64,000 bases of DNA from Propionigenium maris DSM 9537 (GTDB lineage: Bacteria > Fusobacteriota > Fusobacteriia > Fusobacteriales > Fusobacteriaceae). Position numbers and translations under genes: made by a program. This document shows, piece after piece, positions 1-7,906 of this stretch. How positions within the stretch are numbered: position 1 is the stretch's first letter; the number at the start of each line of letters is the position of its first letter. The notes below the pieces were generated by a model that made no database searches, had not been told where the DNA came from, and was given only the letters and a program-made list of their open reading frames with translations. The stretch covers positions 62,001-126,000 of the forward strand of contig NZ_BSDY01000007.1 in assembly GCF_027925155.1 (NCBI RefSeq), read 5' to 3'.

Positions 1-375
1 ACTTTTTCCAGAAAGATTTTAGACGATATCTTAAGGAGGATAGGTGAGATAAATGAAGGTTTTGAAAGGTCCTACGGTGTCAGGATAAATTGCCACATAA
101 ACATCCTGTATCCTCCTGTAATAAACGATGCTCACCTCTTTAGTCAGATAGAGGAGTTGGTTGACCTCTCCGATATAGAGCCTTTGATGCTTGCTGAGGA
201 TTTCTCCTACTACCAGGAAGCTGTTCCAGGTATCTTCTTCTTCCTGGGAACTAAAAACGAAGAAAGGGGATTTACCGCCCCCCTTCATAACTCCAAGTTT
301 AATTTCGATGAGAAAGTTCTTCTAAAGGGAATTGAGTTGTATACCCTCCTATCCAAGAAAATAAAATTAATCTAA
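1..375 (+). CDS. M20-family peptidase/amidohydrolase, C-terminal part
   Basis: The 5' end lies outside the window; 124 codons remain, ending at TAA. The visible tail contains LAEDFSYYQEAVPGIFFFLG followed by a PLHNSKFNFDE stretch. Both are typical of the end of M20D amidohydrolases (hippurate or N-acyl-amino-acid/N-acetyl-diaminopimelate deacetylases), where the Glu-Asp-Phe segment and the downstream His help form the dinuclear metal site. The family hydrolyses N-acyl amino acids in the cytoplasm. Substrate cannot be told from this part. It is convergent with the arginine operon and separated from it by a repeat-bearing spacer, so a direct role in arginine synthesis (for example as an ArgE-like deacetylase) is not shown; the operon already has argJ. 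Confidence 0.85.
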   Translation, partial: TFSRKILDDILRRIGEINEGFERSYGVRINCHINILYPPVINDAHLFSQIEELVDLSDIEPLMLAEDFSYYQEAVPGIFFFLGTKNEERGFTAPLHNSKFNFDEKVLLKGIELYTLLSKKIKLI

Positions 376-599
376 CATTCATTTTTTTCTTTGGATAATT
401 ACTCCTATATAATATTAGCTATCTTGAAGGTGCCTCATTTTCTGTATTCTTGAATTAATCCTTTTTATTCTTAGGAATTGGAAGATCATAATGCACCCTT
501 GGAAATACTGCTACATACCTCAATTTTTTAATGCATTAATATATTGTTTTCTAAAACACCCTTACCTAAAGAAAATTTCCCTGCAATTTTCAGAGGGAA

Positions 600-835
600 A
601 ATAACCTAAATGAGGAGTATATAAACCCTTCCTAGGATTTATATACTCCTTTAATTTAAAAAATCTATTGATCAGTTTTTGAATTAAAAAAACAATACTT
701 AAAACCAACCCCTCAGAAGTTTTTTGTGTATTTACAGGCACACAATCACAAGGACACCCATTGCCCTTACACTGGAAATTGGAAAGCTTTATAATTTCCT
801 TTTAAAGTCACTATGCCTTCGAGAGTTAAGCTCGA
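600..835 (+). repeat. Intergenic repeat R1 (copy 1 of family R)
   Basis: The block begins with a hairpin (613-651) and continues with the pattern 'tctatYgatcRgttttt', a variable stretch, then 'acaatcacaaRgacac' and 'cccttacaMtggaaat', finally 'attataa...cctttwaa'. The same order of blocks with similar spacing is found at 13740-13985. The similarity was found by eye; it is degenerate, not identical. Function is unknown. Confidence 0.6.
613..651. terminator. Hairpin between the convergent M20 gene and argF
   Basis: Arms AGGAGTATATAAA and TTTATATACTCCT are perfect inverted repeats around a short loop. It can serve as a bidirectional terminator, though the U-run is weak on both sides. It is also the first module of repeat R1. 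Confidence 0.5.
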
Positions 836-852
836 TAAAAATCAGGTCAACA

Positions 853-1845
853 TTATTCCCCCCCTGCAAGGGTTGCAACCATAAGTGCCTTTATAGTATG
901 CAATCTATTCTCTGCCTGATCAAATACCATAGACTGCTCTCCTTCAAAAACTTCTTCTGTTACCTCCATCTCTTTAATCCCAAATTTTTCATAAATTTCT
1001 CTGCCTATTAATGTTTCTTGGTTGTGAAAAGCCGGAAGACAATGAAGAAAGATCGCTTTCTCTCCTGTCATCTTCATTACACCACTATTTACCTGATAGG
1101 GAAGAAGCTTTTCTATCCTCTCCTTCCAAACCTCGTCTTTTTCTCCCATAGATACCCATACGTCAGTATACACTACATCTACATCTGCAACCCCTTCCTT
1201 TAGGGAGGGGGTAAAAGTTAGTTTTCCACCTGTTGTTTCTGCAATTTTTTCAGCTTTTTTTCTCAGGGATTCCTCTGGGTAAAGATCCTCTGGAGCCACA
1301 ATTCTAAAATCCAACCCCAACATGGCGGACCCTATCATAAGAGAGTTCCCCATATTATTTCGACCGTCCCCCAGATAGGCCATCTTTATCCCCTCCAGTT
1401 TGCCAAGCTTCTCCTTAATGGTAAGAAAATCTGCCAAGATCTGAGTTGGGTGAAACTCATCTGTGAGCCCATTCCATACTGGTACACCTGCAAACTCTCC
1501 CAACACCTCCACAGCTTCCTGACTGTGTCCTCTAAATTCTATCCCCTCATATAAACGCCCCAATACCCTCGCTGTATCCTTTATAGATTCCTTCTTCCCT
1601 ATCTGGCTTCCTGAAGATCCTAAATATGTCACTGTAGCTCCCTGATCCTTGGCTCCCGCCTCAAAAGCACATCTGGTTCTTGTGGAATCCTTTTCAAAGA
1701 TGAGAGCAATATTTTTTCCACAAAGATATTTCTTTTCATTCCCTTCCTTTTTTTCCTTTTTTAGCTTAGCTGAAAGTTCCAAAAGAAAATTAAGTTCCTC
1801 TGAAGTATAGTCTAAAAGCTTTAAAAAATTTCTTCCCTTTATCAT
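853..1845 (-). CDS. argF: Ornithine carbamoyltransferase
   Basis: It makes citrulline from ornithine and carbamoyl phosphate in the cytoplasm. The 330-residue length is normal. The carbamoyl-phosphate loop STRTR is at residues 54-58, HPTQ at 132-135, and the ornithine/catalytic HCLP loop at 268-271, all intact. The start ATG overlaps the argD stop (ATGA), with a purine-rich ribosome site just before it, so it is translationally coupled as the last gene of argCJBDF. The same fold can work catabolically in arginine deiminase pathways, but the biosynthetic operon context argues for the anabolic enzyme. argG and argH are not in the window. Confidence 0.97.
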   Translation of the reverse strand: MIKGRNFLKLLDYTSEELNFLLELSAKLKKEKKEGNEKKYLCGKNIALIFEKDSTRTRCAFEAGAKDQGATVTYLGSSGSQIGKKESIKDTARVLGRLYEGIEFRGHSQEAVEVLGEFAGVPVWNGLTDEFHPTQILADFLTIKEKLGKLEGIKMAYLGDGRNNMGNSLMIGSAMLGLDFRIVAPEDLYPEESLRKKAEKIAETTGGKLTFTPSLKEGVADVDVVYTDVWVSMGEKDEVWKERIEKLLPYQVNSGVMKMTGEKAIFLHCLPAFHNQETLIGREIYEKFGIKEMEVTEEVFEGEQSMVFDQAENRLHTIKALMVATLAGGE

Positions 1846-3002
1846 CTTTCTCCCCCCTTAAATCCCTGAAGTATTTCCTTTAGCTTAATGTAAACTTTAT
1901 CTAACTCCTCCATGCTTATATTTAAAGGAGGTATTATTCTCACTACATTATCACCTGCTCCAACTAAAAGAACCTTTTTCTCAAGAGCATACTTTATAAA
2001 GTCTCCAGGATCTTTTTTGAACTTTATCCCCTGTAGAAGTCCAATTCCCCTCACTTCTTCTATAATGTCAAACTCCTCCTCTAGAAGTTCCAGTTTTTTT
2101 CTCAAACTTTCCGCTTTTTTATCTACCTCTGCCATTACTCCCTTGTCTATTAACTCTGTTAAAACTGTTTTCCCAACAGCACAGGCAAATGGATTTCCAC
2201 CAAAGGTAGTCCCGTGGTCTCCAGGAGCAAAGACATCTGCTTTTTCATTGACAAGAACTGCCCCTATGGGAATCCCTCCTCCAAGTCCCTTCGCCATACA
2301 CACCACATCGGGTATAACTCCAAACTTATCATAGGCAAAGAAGCTTCCGCTTCTTCCTACACCACACTGAATTTCATCAAAAATCAAGAGACAATTCCAT
2401 TTATCACAAAACTCCCTTAATTTTTTTAAAAATTCCACCTCTGCCTTCACCAGGCCCCCCTCCCCTTGAATAGGCTCTACTATTATTGCACAGGCTCCAG
2501 AGATCTTTTTGTAGATATCCTCGATACTATTGAGTTCACACTGTTCTGTTCCACCTATGAGAGGCTTAAATTCCTTTTGATACTTGGGCTGCCCAGTCAC
2601 AGAAAGAGCTCCCATAGTTCTTCCATGGAAAGAATTCTTCATATAAAGGATCTTACTCTTGCCATGACCCCTTTGTTTTCCATACTTTCTAGCTATTTTA
2701 AGGGCTGCTTCCACAGCCTCTGCTCCGCTGTTGCAAAAAAATACCCTACTGTGATCACTTAAATCCACCAGCTTTTCAGCCAGTTCATGCTGCTCTGTAG
2801 TATGATAAAGATTTGAGATGTGGAGTAACTTTTCACTTTGCTTTTTTATAGTCTTTACTATCTCAGGATGACAATGCCCCAGTGCATTTACAGCTATTCC
2901 CGCTACAAGGTCCATATACTCGGTCCCTACATCATCATATATTTTCATTCCTATACCCGATACAAAATTATTATCAGGTCTGGTATAAGTATTTATTAGC
3001 AT
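1842..3002 (-). CDS. argD: Acetylornithine aminotransferase
   Basis: A class III PLP-dependent aminotransferase of 386 residues that converts N-acetylglutamate semialdehyde to N-acetylornithine. The motif [12 protein letters not shown] (about residues 208-219) and the PLP-binding Lys238 in MAKGLGGG are intact. The start chosen is the ATG at 3002, which lies inside the end of argB (29-nt overlap) and is preceded by GGGGAGG. Members of this family often also act as succinyldiaminopimelate aminotransferases, so a second role in lysine synthesis is possible. Confidence 0.96.
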   Translation of the reverse strand: MLINTYTRPDNNFVSGIGMKIYDDVGTEYMDLVAGIAVNALGHCHPEIVKTIKKQSEKLLHISNLYHTTEQHELAEKLVDLSDHSRVFFCNSGAEAVEAALKIARKYGKQRGHGKSKILYMKNSFHGRTMGALSVTGQPKYQKEFKPLIGGTEQCELNSIEDIYKKISGACAIIVEPIQGEGGLVKAEVEFLKKLREFCDKWNCLLIFDEIQCGVGRSGSFFAYDKFGVIPDVVCMAKGLGGGIPIGAVLVNEKADVFAPGDHGTTFGGNPFACAVGKTVLTELIDKGVMAEVDKKAESLRKKLELLEEEFDIIEEVRGIGLLQGIKFKKDPGDFIKYALEKKVLLVGAGDNVVRIIPPLNISMEELDKVYIKLKEILQGFKGGER

Positions 3003-3876
3003 TTTTAACCTCCCCGTTGCCTACAATCATCGTTCCAATACCACTTTCAGTGAATAATTCTCTTAAGATACTGTGCTCCCTTTCACCATTTAAAATGTGC
3101 ACCTTTTCCACTCCATTTTTTAGAGAAGATATGCATGCTTCTACCTTGGGTATCATTCCCCCACAGATTATTCCCTCTTCAATAAGCTTGGCTGCTTCCT
3201 CCACTCCCAACTCTTTTATCAATGTTCCCTTATCATCTATGTCCTCATAGATCCCATCTGTATCCGTAATGAGAATAAGCTTAGCTGCTTTAAGGGTCCC
3301 AGCTACTTCGCCAGCCACATAATCAGCATTTATATTATATGTGTTTCCTTTCTTGTCTGTTCCCAAAGGTGCTATTACAGGTATTATCCCTGCTTCCAAA
3401 AGATTCTCTATGATCTCGGCATCTATACCTTCTACCTGTCCCACATAACCTATATCTATCCTCTCTTCATTACTTCCTATGTATTTTTTTTCTGCCATTA
3501 TCATATTGCTGTCTTTACCTGTGATTCCCACAGCTCTGGTGCCATTTTTATTCAAAAGGGATACTATCTCCTTATTTACCTTGCCGCCGAGAACCATCTC
3601 TACTATTTCTATAGTTTCCCTGTCTGTTACCCTGTTTCCCCTTTTAAACTCAGATGTTTTCCCTAGTTTATGAAGCATATTATTTATTGCAGGTCCCCCT
3701 CCGTGTACAACGACTGGAAACATTCCTACATATTTTAATAGAGCTATATCTCTTATAACCTTTTCCTTTATCTCCTCATCCCTCATGGCATTTCCACCGT
3801 ACTTTATGACTACTGTTTTACCGTGAAACTCCCTTATATAAGCAAGTGCCTGAGACAAGATTTTTACGTCTTCCAT
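2974..3876 (-). CDS. argB: Acetylglutamate kinase
   Basis: It phosphorylates N-acetylglutamate, the usual arginine-feedback step. The protein has 300 residues, with the amino-acid-kinase glycine motifs VIKYGGNAM near residue 23 and VVHGGGPAIN near residue 57, and a lysine-containing IPKVEA segment near residue 244. A long, basic N-terminal helix (MEDVKILSQALAYIREFHGK) is present; such an N-helix is the feature of arginine-sensitive hexameric kinases, so feedback inhibition is likely (inference). It is 8 nt from argJ and overlaps argD. Confidence 0.96.
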   Translation of the reverse strand: MEDVKILSQALAYIREFHGKTVVIKYGGNAMRDEEIKEKVIRDIALLKYVGMFPVVVHGGGPAINNMLHKLGKTSEFKRGNRVTDRETIEIVEMVLGGKVNKEIVSLLNKNGTRAVGITGKDSNMIMAEKKYIGSNEERIDIGYVGQVEGIDAEIIENLLEAGIIPVIAPLGTDKKGNTYNINADYVAGEVAGTLKAAKLILITDTDGIYEDIDDKGTLIKELGVEEAAKLIEEGIICGGMIPKVEACISSLKNGVEKVHILNGEREHSILRELFTESGIGTMIVGNGEVKNANKYLYQT

Positions 3877-3884
3877 TCTCCCCC

Positions 3885-5102
3885 CTAAGTTCTGTATGCC
3901 CCGTTAATTTTTACATAGTCATAGCTCAAATCACATCCCCAAGCAGTAGCTGAATACTGCCCCTCTTTTAAATCAATATCAACTTTAACTTCTTCCTTTA
4001 AAAGAATTTCCTTAGCTTTTTTTTCGTCAAAATCAACTCCCATGCCATCCTTGGCTATCTGGATTTTATCTCCTTCACCATAAAATGAAATGTCTACTTT
4101 ATCTGGGTCAAGTTCAGCCTCAGAGTATCCTAGTGCACAGAGAATTCTCCCCCAGTTTGCATCGGCTCCAAAGAAAGCACACTTAGTAAGATTAGATCTT
4201 ATTACAGCCTTTGCACACATTCTTGCCCCTTCAAGATCTTTTGCATTTTTTACTTCTACCTCTATAAGCTTAGTTGCCCCTTCACCATCCTTGGCAATAA
4301 GTTTAGCCAGCTCTGTATTCATATATGCCAGTGCTTCCTTAAACTTTTCATAGTCTTCACCGGGAGACTCAATTTTGATGTTTTCTGCCAGGCCATTTGC
4401 CAGGATCATAGCCATGTCATTGGTACTTGTGTCTCCATCTACAGATATCATGTTATAGGATGCCCCTACGCTCTCTTTAAAAGCTGCATCTAGCATCCTC
4501 TTACTGATATTTAGATCTGTTACAAGAAAGGAGAGCATTGTTGCCATATCTGGGTGAACCATTCCAGATCCTTTAGCTATTCCGGCTAAGGTTATCTCCT
4601 TCCCTCCAGCTTCAAATGATACTGTCAGCTTTTTTTCAAAGGTATCCGTTGTTTTAATAGCTATTGCAGCATCGGTTCCTCCTTCATCTGAGAGTTTTGA
4701 ACACCCCTTCTTTATTGCTGGGATCACCTTCTCCATATCCAGCTGGACTCCTATAATCCCAGTGGATTGAACAATAACCTCCTCCCTTTTTACTTCCAGT
4801 GCATCTGCCACTGTTTGAGCCATTATATTTACATTTTTTAATCCTTCCTTCCCCGTACAGGAGTTAGCATTTCCGCTGTTTACCACGATTGCTTTAGTGG
4901 TAGGATACTTGATATGCTCCATATTCATCAGTATTGGTGCTGCCTTTACCTTGTTTCTTGTAAATACAGCTGAAGCCACAGGATTACCCTCCGAAGAGAT
5001 AACACAAAGATCTTTTTTCCCGCTTTTTTTGAGACCTCCTGATATCCCACTGGCTTTTATTCCCTTTACATCTGTTATGGTTTTCTCCTTCAATATCTTC
5101 AT
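3885..5102 (-). CDS. argJ: Glutamate N-acetyltransferase / amino-acid acetyltransferase
   Basis: ArgJ recycles the acetyl group from N-acetylornithine to glutamate. The 405-residue precursor carries the self-cleavage site in KGSGMVHPDMATML: cleavage is expected between Ala187 and Thr188, giving alpha and beta chains, with Thr188 the nucleophile. Because argJ is present, no argE is needed. Bifunctional members also use acetyl-CoA; which type this is cannot be told by eye. Directly upstream lies a decayed duplicate of its own 5' end. Confidence 0.96.
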   Translation of the reverse strand: MKILKEKTITDVKGIKASGISGGLKKSGKKDLCVISSEGNPVASAVFTRNKVKAAPILMNMEHIKYPTTKAIVVNSGNANSCTGKEGLKNVNIMAQTVADALEVKREEVIVQSTGIIGVQLDMEKVIPAIKKGCSKLSDEGGTDAAIAIKTTDTFEKKLTVSFEAGGKEITLAGIAKGSGMVHPDMATMLSFLVTDLNISKRMLDAAFKESVGASYNMISVDGDTSTNDMAMILANGLAENIKIESPGEDYEKFKEALAYMNTELAKLIAKDGEGATKLIEVEVKNAKDLEGARMCAKAVIRSNLTKCAFFGADANWGRILCALGYSEAELDPDKVDISFYGEGDKIQIAKDGMGVDFDEKKAKEILLKEEVKVDIDLKEGQYSATAWGCDLSYDYVKINGAYRT

Positions 5103-5119
5103 CTTTTCTTTTCCCCCCT

Positions 5120-5355
5120 AGATGGTTTGCTATTCACCACTATTACTTTAGTGGTGGGATTCTTGATATACTCTATATTCATTGGTATTGGTGTAGCTTT
5201 TACCTTATTTGTTCGAGAAACCACCAAAGCCAATTCTTCCCCCTTCCAACTGGTCACACCCATGTCTCCCTTCTCTCTTTTTTTTGGCTCTCTGCCCCCT
5301 TATTGCCTTATATTCCATTTAAATCTGCTAAAGTAGTTTTTTCAACTAATTTCAT
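5120..5355 (-). pseudogene. Decayed partial duplicate of the argJ 5' end
   Basis: Reading from an ATG at 5355 gives MKLVEKTTLADLNGI then a stop. This parallels the argJ start MKILKEKTITDVKGI. Further on, after frame changes, the segments around NKVKATPIPMNIEYIKNPTT and VIVVNS match argJ residues 50-76 (NKVKAAPILMNMEHIKYPTT...AIVVNS). The fragment ends where argJ would reach about residue 80, and argJ proper begins a few bases later. It is therefore a truncated tandem copy with a stop and frameshifts, lying inside the operon between argC and argJ. Confidence 0.85.
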
Positions 5356-5374
5356 GCTCTTCCCCTGAATAAAC

Positions 5375-6412
5375 CTAAGGAAAAATAGAGATAAAATCTA
5401 TTGCTGTAGCTTCCTCAAATCCAAACATCAAATTCATATTCTGCACTGCCTGTCCTGCCGCTCCCTTTACAAGGTTATCTATTGCAGATACAACAATTAC
5501 TCGTCCCGTTCGTTTATCCACCTTCACCGAAATATCACAGTAGTTACCTCCCTTTACCCACCTGGTTTCAGGAAGTTCCTCCTTGATACGTATAAACTTT
5601 TCCCCACTGTATTCCTTTTCATACAGCTTCCTCAAAGATTCATCATCGATTTCTCTCTTGAGGTCTCCGTAGATTACAGATAGTATCCCCCTGTTCATGG
5701 GGACAAGATGTGGTGTAAAAGTTAACTTTACCTCTTCATTGGCAACCTTGGAAGCCTCCTGTTCTATCTCTGGAGTATGTCTGTGGGTTGTTACTGCATA
5801 AGCTTTTATAGTTTCACTGCATTCACACATGAGAGTTTGAGTTACACTACCCCTTCCGGCACCGCTTACTCCTGATTTTGCATCTATTATTATGGAGTTG
5901 CTTTGAATGAGTCCTCTCTTTAAAAGAGGGATTAAGGCCAGTAAGCTGGCAGTTGGATAACAACCAGGGTTGGCAACCAGTCTGCTTTCTCTTATCTTTT
6001 CTCTGTTTAATTCAGTGAGCCCATATACAGCTTCAGATAAGTTCTTCTTCCCATCGCAAGTTTTTCCATACCACTCTTCATACTTCTCTGAATCATCAAG
6101 GCGGAAATCCGCTCCCAGATCGACTACCCTTACTCCCCTGTCCAGAGCCATTTGAGTAATCTCAAAAGCCTTTCCATGGGGAAGTGCTATAAAAAGGAGG
6201 TCTATATCGCCAAGCCTCTCCTTCACATCTGTATTAGGGATACATACCTTAGTAAATTCACCAAAGTAATTCCCATATATTCTGGAAAAATCCTGTCCTC
6301 CGTGACTATAGGATGCTATAAACTCTATCTCTACATTGGGATGATTCCTCAGCAGCCACAGAAGCTGTTGACCTGCATAACCTGTAGCTCCTAATATTCC
6401 TACCTTTTTCAC
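5375..6412 (-). CDS. argC: N-acetyl-gamma-glutamyl-phosphate reductase
   Basis: The first structural gene of the operon; it reduces N-acetylglutamyl phosphate with NADPH. The N-terminal nucleotide-binding GATGYAG motif and the catalytic Cys151 in ANPGCYPTA are present, as is the late GRVIVVSAIDNLVKGAAGQA segment. The reading frame is open up to a TTG at 6454, but I place the start at the GTG at 6412. This gives 345 residues, the normal size, and is preceded by GGGAG at suitable distance. Expression should depend on the leader at 6553-6995. Confidence 0.94.
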   Translation of the reverse strand: MKKVGILGATGYAGQQLLWLLRNHPNVEIEFIASYSHGGQDFSRIYGNYFGEFTKVCIPNTDVKERLGDIDLLFIALPHGKAFEITQMALDRGVRVVDLGADFRLDDSEKYEEWYGKTCDGKKNLSEAVYGLTELNREKIRESRLVANPGCYPTASLLALIPLLKRGLIQSNSIIIDAKSGVSGAGRGSVTQTLMCECSETIKAYAVTTHRHTPEIEQEASKVANEEVKLTFTPHLVPMNRGILSVIYGDLKREIDDESLRKLYEKEYSGEKFIRIKEELPETRWVKGGNYCDISVKVDKRTGRVIVVSAIDNLVKGAAGQAVQNMNLMFGFEEATAIDFISIFP

Positions 6413-6450
6413 CTTTATATCCACTCCCTTCTTCTTTATATTTTCTTTTA

Positions 6451-6513
6451 TCAACCTCTTTCAGGAAATTTGCCCAGCTCCTCGGTACCTCTCTTTTTAA
6501 TTTTTTTCTCCAT
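6451..6513 (-). CDS. 20-residue ORF between the last arg attenuator and argC
   Basis: An ATG at 6513 follows a strong AAGGAGGG site and opens a short frame (MEKKIKKRGTEELGKFPERG) that stops at TGA just before argC. It lies after terminator 3, so it would be translated only in read-through transcripts. It may couple translation to argC or may be a remnant. No family is recognised. Confidence 0.4.
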   Translation of the reverse strand: MEKKIKKRGTEELGKFPERG

Positions 6514-6552
6514 ACAACTTCCCTCCTTCACTCCAATCTCTGTTTTTTGTAT

Positions 6553-6586
6553 AAAAAAGGAGCCTGCCGGATTATCAGCAGACTCC
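6553..6586 (-). terminator. Arginine attenuator terminator 3
   Basis: On the minus strand the arms GGAGTCTGC and GCAGGCTCC (one G-U pair) form a 9-bp stem followed by TTTTTT. It stands 37 nt after the stop of leader peptide 2 and before argC. A second hairpin, GGAGATGTATATCTCC (6588-6603), abuts it. The TGTATATCTCC part could instead pair with GGAGATACA inside the leader peptide coding region, which fits a switch between two folds. Confidence 0.85.
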
Positions 6587-6622
6587 TGGAGATATACATC
6601 TCCAAAAAAATTCTTAGCTCCG

Positions 6623-6670
6623 TCAGTACTGAATATTATATTTTGATCTGATCCTCCTGTATCTCCTCAT
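6623..6670 (-). CDS. Arginine leader peptide 2 (15 aa)
   Basis: The ORF encodes MRRYRRIRSKYNIQY: five arginines among the first eight residues, all AGG or AGA codons. The start is set by AAAAGGAGG six bases before the ATG. It is directly followed by terminator 3 and then argC. This is the architecture of a ribosome-mediated transcription attenuator: stalling on Arg codons when charged tRNA-Arg is scarce would prevent terminator folding. Confidence 0.85.
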   Translation of the reverse strand: MRRYRRIRSKYNIQY

Positions 6671-6718
6671 TCTAAGCCTCCTTTTATACTTCTTCTCTTT
6701 TTTAATGAAATTTTGTAA

Positions 6719-6763
6719 ACAAAAAACCTGGTATCAGCTTTTTAAACTAGCTCCTACCAGGTT
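6719..6763 (-). terminator. Arginine leader terminator 2
   Basis: Arms AACCTGGTA and TACCAGGTT pair perfectly around an inner AGCT/AGCT hairpin, and on the minus strand the stem is followed by TTTTTTG. It lies between leader peptides 1 and 2. Confidence 0.8.
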
Positions 6764-6775
6764 CTTCTCAAAACA

Positions 6776-6804
6776 AAAGCCAGCAATATTTACTGCTGGC
6801 TTTT
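6776..6804 (-). terminator. Arginine leader terminator 1
   Basis: AGCCAGCA and TGCTGGCT form a stem followed on the minus strand by TTTTGTTTT. It is 71 nt after the stop codon of leader peptide 1 and only about 12 nt before terminator 2, so the first leader is followed by a tandem pair of terminators. Confidence 0.75.
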
Positions 6805-6874
6805 TAATACAATTTTTGTATACTCATTGGGAGTATCTCTTCCCAAATCTTTGCACAAGAATTTATTAGGTCAA

Positions 6875-6946
6875 TCAAGCCATTTTAAAGTGATAGGATT
6901 TATTGGTTTTTATTCTTCTCCTCATCCTACTTCTCCTGATTAACAT
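6875..6946 (-). CDS. Arginine leader peptide 1 (23 aa)
   Basis: The ORF begins MLIRRSRMRRR and then runs into a lysine-rich tail before TGA. It has six arginines in the first eleven residues, all AGG/AGA. A purine site AGGGGG lies eight bases before the ATG; an internal Met8 also has AGGAG upstream, and starting there would still give an Arg-rich peptide. It is the first ORF after the arg promoter. Together with leader peptide 2 it forms a tandem attenuation system. Confidence 0.8.
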   Translation of the reverse strand: MLIRRSRMRRRIKTNKSYHFKMA

Positions 6947-7001
6947 AACAGATCCCCCTACGAAATTTTCTTTTACATAAATGTTTCTTTATTTGAGATT
7001 G

Positions 7002-7031
7002 ATACTATCAGATATCATTTAACCTTGTCAA
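7002..7031 (-). promoter_or_regulatory. Promoter of the arginine operon
   Basis: On the minus strand a perfect -35 TTGACA (7026-7031) is followed after 18 bases by TAGTAT (7002-7007). The expected transcription start is near 6995, giving a leader of about 580 nt before argC that contains both leader peptides. No clear ArgR box was recognised by eye. Confidence 0.8.
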
Positions 7032-7350
7032 CAACTTTTTTTGAGACATATCAACATTTTAAAAACCATACTAAAAAATAAGTACTTTTCATTATCGATT
7101 ACTTCTTTAAGAAGTTCATTTACTAAATAAATATAAAAGATTTAGAAAGAAGATGATTTAATGATAAGTGATGCATTTACATGGCACACTATCTATCAAG
7201 GGAGTGTAAGAGATTTTTGTATTTTATTAAAAAATGCTATATCCCCTTGTTTTAAGAGTGCCTTATATGGACTTGCCTGATTTATCTAGATGATTTGACA
7301 TTTTTTATTTCATGCTACAATTAAATCCATTCTAAAATAAATATCACTCT
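7032..7350. other. Spacer with no supported gene
   Basis: AT-rich sequence between the arg promoter and the downstream end of the winged-helix gene. No convincing ORF, RNA gene or repeat was seen. The 7340s hold only the tail of the neighbouring gene's transcript. Confidence 0.5.
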
Positions 7351-7659
7351 CTAACCTAGCATCCCTAAAATATTAATACTTTCTATAAACCTGATCACTT
7401 CCTCTGACTTATCAGTTAGCTCTATAATCTTAGCCTTCCCAACCTTATTTCTCTTAATGAATCCTTTGGCCTCCAGCACCTTTATCCTTCTTATAGTTAA
7501 TGCTCTATCTAGATTATGCCTGTTTTCCAGGGTATACAGCGATTCTTTAGACCCCTTACAGGCACTTATTATCTTTAAATCATGTCTAGCTACTCCAAAT
7601 TTTTCCATGGTAGCTGAAAATATAACCTTTTCAATCTCAAACAGCTCCTCTATCGACAT
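7351..7659 (-). CDS. Small winged-helix (MarR-like) DNA-binding protein
   Basis: A 102-residue protein. The central part (about residues 27-85) reads as a winged helix: a helix, the turn 'SLYTLENRHNLDRALTIRRI', then KVLEAKGFIKRNKVGKAKIIELT, the beta-wing, followed by a C-terminal helix. This layout is that of MarR-type single-domain regulators, though shorter than the usual ~140 residues. It sits beside the prepilin-like genes, and a similar protein lies at 10654-11022 beside the adhesin. Its promoter overlaps a 21-bp motif found again at 9229-9249, suggesting autoregulation and control of the neighbouring surface genes (inference). Confidence 0.65.
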   Translation of the reverse strand: MSIEELFEIEKVIFSATMEKFGVARHDLKIISACKGSKESLYTLENRHNLDRALTIRRIKVLEAKGFIKRNKVGKAKIIELTDKSEEVIRFIESINILGMLG

Positions 7660-7707
7660 ATCTTTGACCTCCTAAAACTTCACGAGTTTTCATCATATCA
7701 TATTTTT

Positions 7708-7736
7708 CTAATACAAAACATGGTTAAATTAGTTAA
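7708..7736 (-). promoter_or_regulatory. Promoter of the winged-helix gene
   Basis: TTAACT (7731-7736) and TATTAG (7708-7713) with 17-bp spacing on the minus strand, about 50 nt before the ATG. The -35 element lies inside the repeated motif 7723-7743. Confidence 0.55.
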
Positions 7737-7743
7737 CTATAAG
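7723..7743. promoter_or_regulatory. Candidate operator, copy 1
   Basis: A 21-bp sequence containing the inverted repeat GTTAA-N5-TTAAC is repeated exactly at 9229-9249. Both copies touch or flank a minus-strand promoter. It may bind one of the two small winged-helix proteins. Confidence 0.5.
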
Positions 7744-7791
7744 TACTACTAGGAAGATATAGCGGGGTAGGAAAAAGCTTCTTGGAAAAAC

Positions 7792-7810
7792 AAAAAGCCC
7801 CGAAGGGCTT
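7792..7810 (-). terminator. Terminator after the first prepilin operon
   Basis: AGCCC-ttcg-GGGCT stem followed by TTTTTG on the minus strand, eight bases after the micro-protein stop. The same core hairpin occurs after the adhesin at 11041-11059. Confidence 0.85.
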
Positions 7811-7817
7811 ATAAGTA

Positions 7818-7892
7818 TTAGTTGCTTTTCTCAGTTTTATATATGACAGCCAGTATTGCAACCAGTATCATTCCACCTACGTATATATTCAT
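7818..7892 (-). CDS. 24-aa single-helix micro-protein
   Basis: ATG at 7892 is preceded by AAAAGGAG at ideal distance. The peptide, MNIYVGGMILVAILAVIYK then a short polar tail, is one hydrophobic helix and would span the inner membrane. It is 14 nt after the prepilin-like gene and just before a terminator, so it is the last gene of that transcript. Similar tiny membrane ORFs occur at 9925-9993 and 13038-13127. No family is recognised. Confidence 0.6.
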   Translation of the reverse strand: MNIYVGGMILVAILAVIYKTEKSN

Positions 7893-7906
7893 TCTATCAA
7901 CTCCTT

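Larger units (their letters stand above)
376..852. other. Intergenic spacer carrying repeat element R1
   Basis: No gene is supported here. The spacer lies between two convergent genes. From about 600 it holds the first copy of a ~230-bp intergenic repeat whose second copy is at about 13740-13985. Confidence 0.6.

Noticed and set aside
600..835. Insertion sequence or transposon end
   Set aside because: No transposase remnant or terminal repeats with target duplications were visible; kept as an intergenic repeat instead.
6553..6995. T-box riboswitch before argC
   Set aside because: No T-box sequence (AGGGUGGNACCGCG) or specifier loop was seen; the Arg-rich ORFs with ribosome sites explain the leader better.
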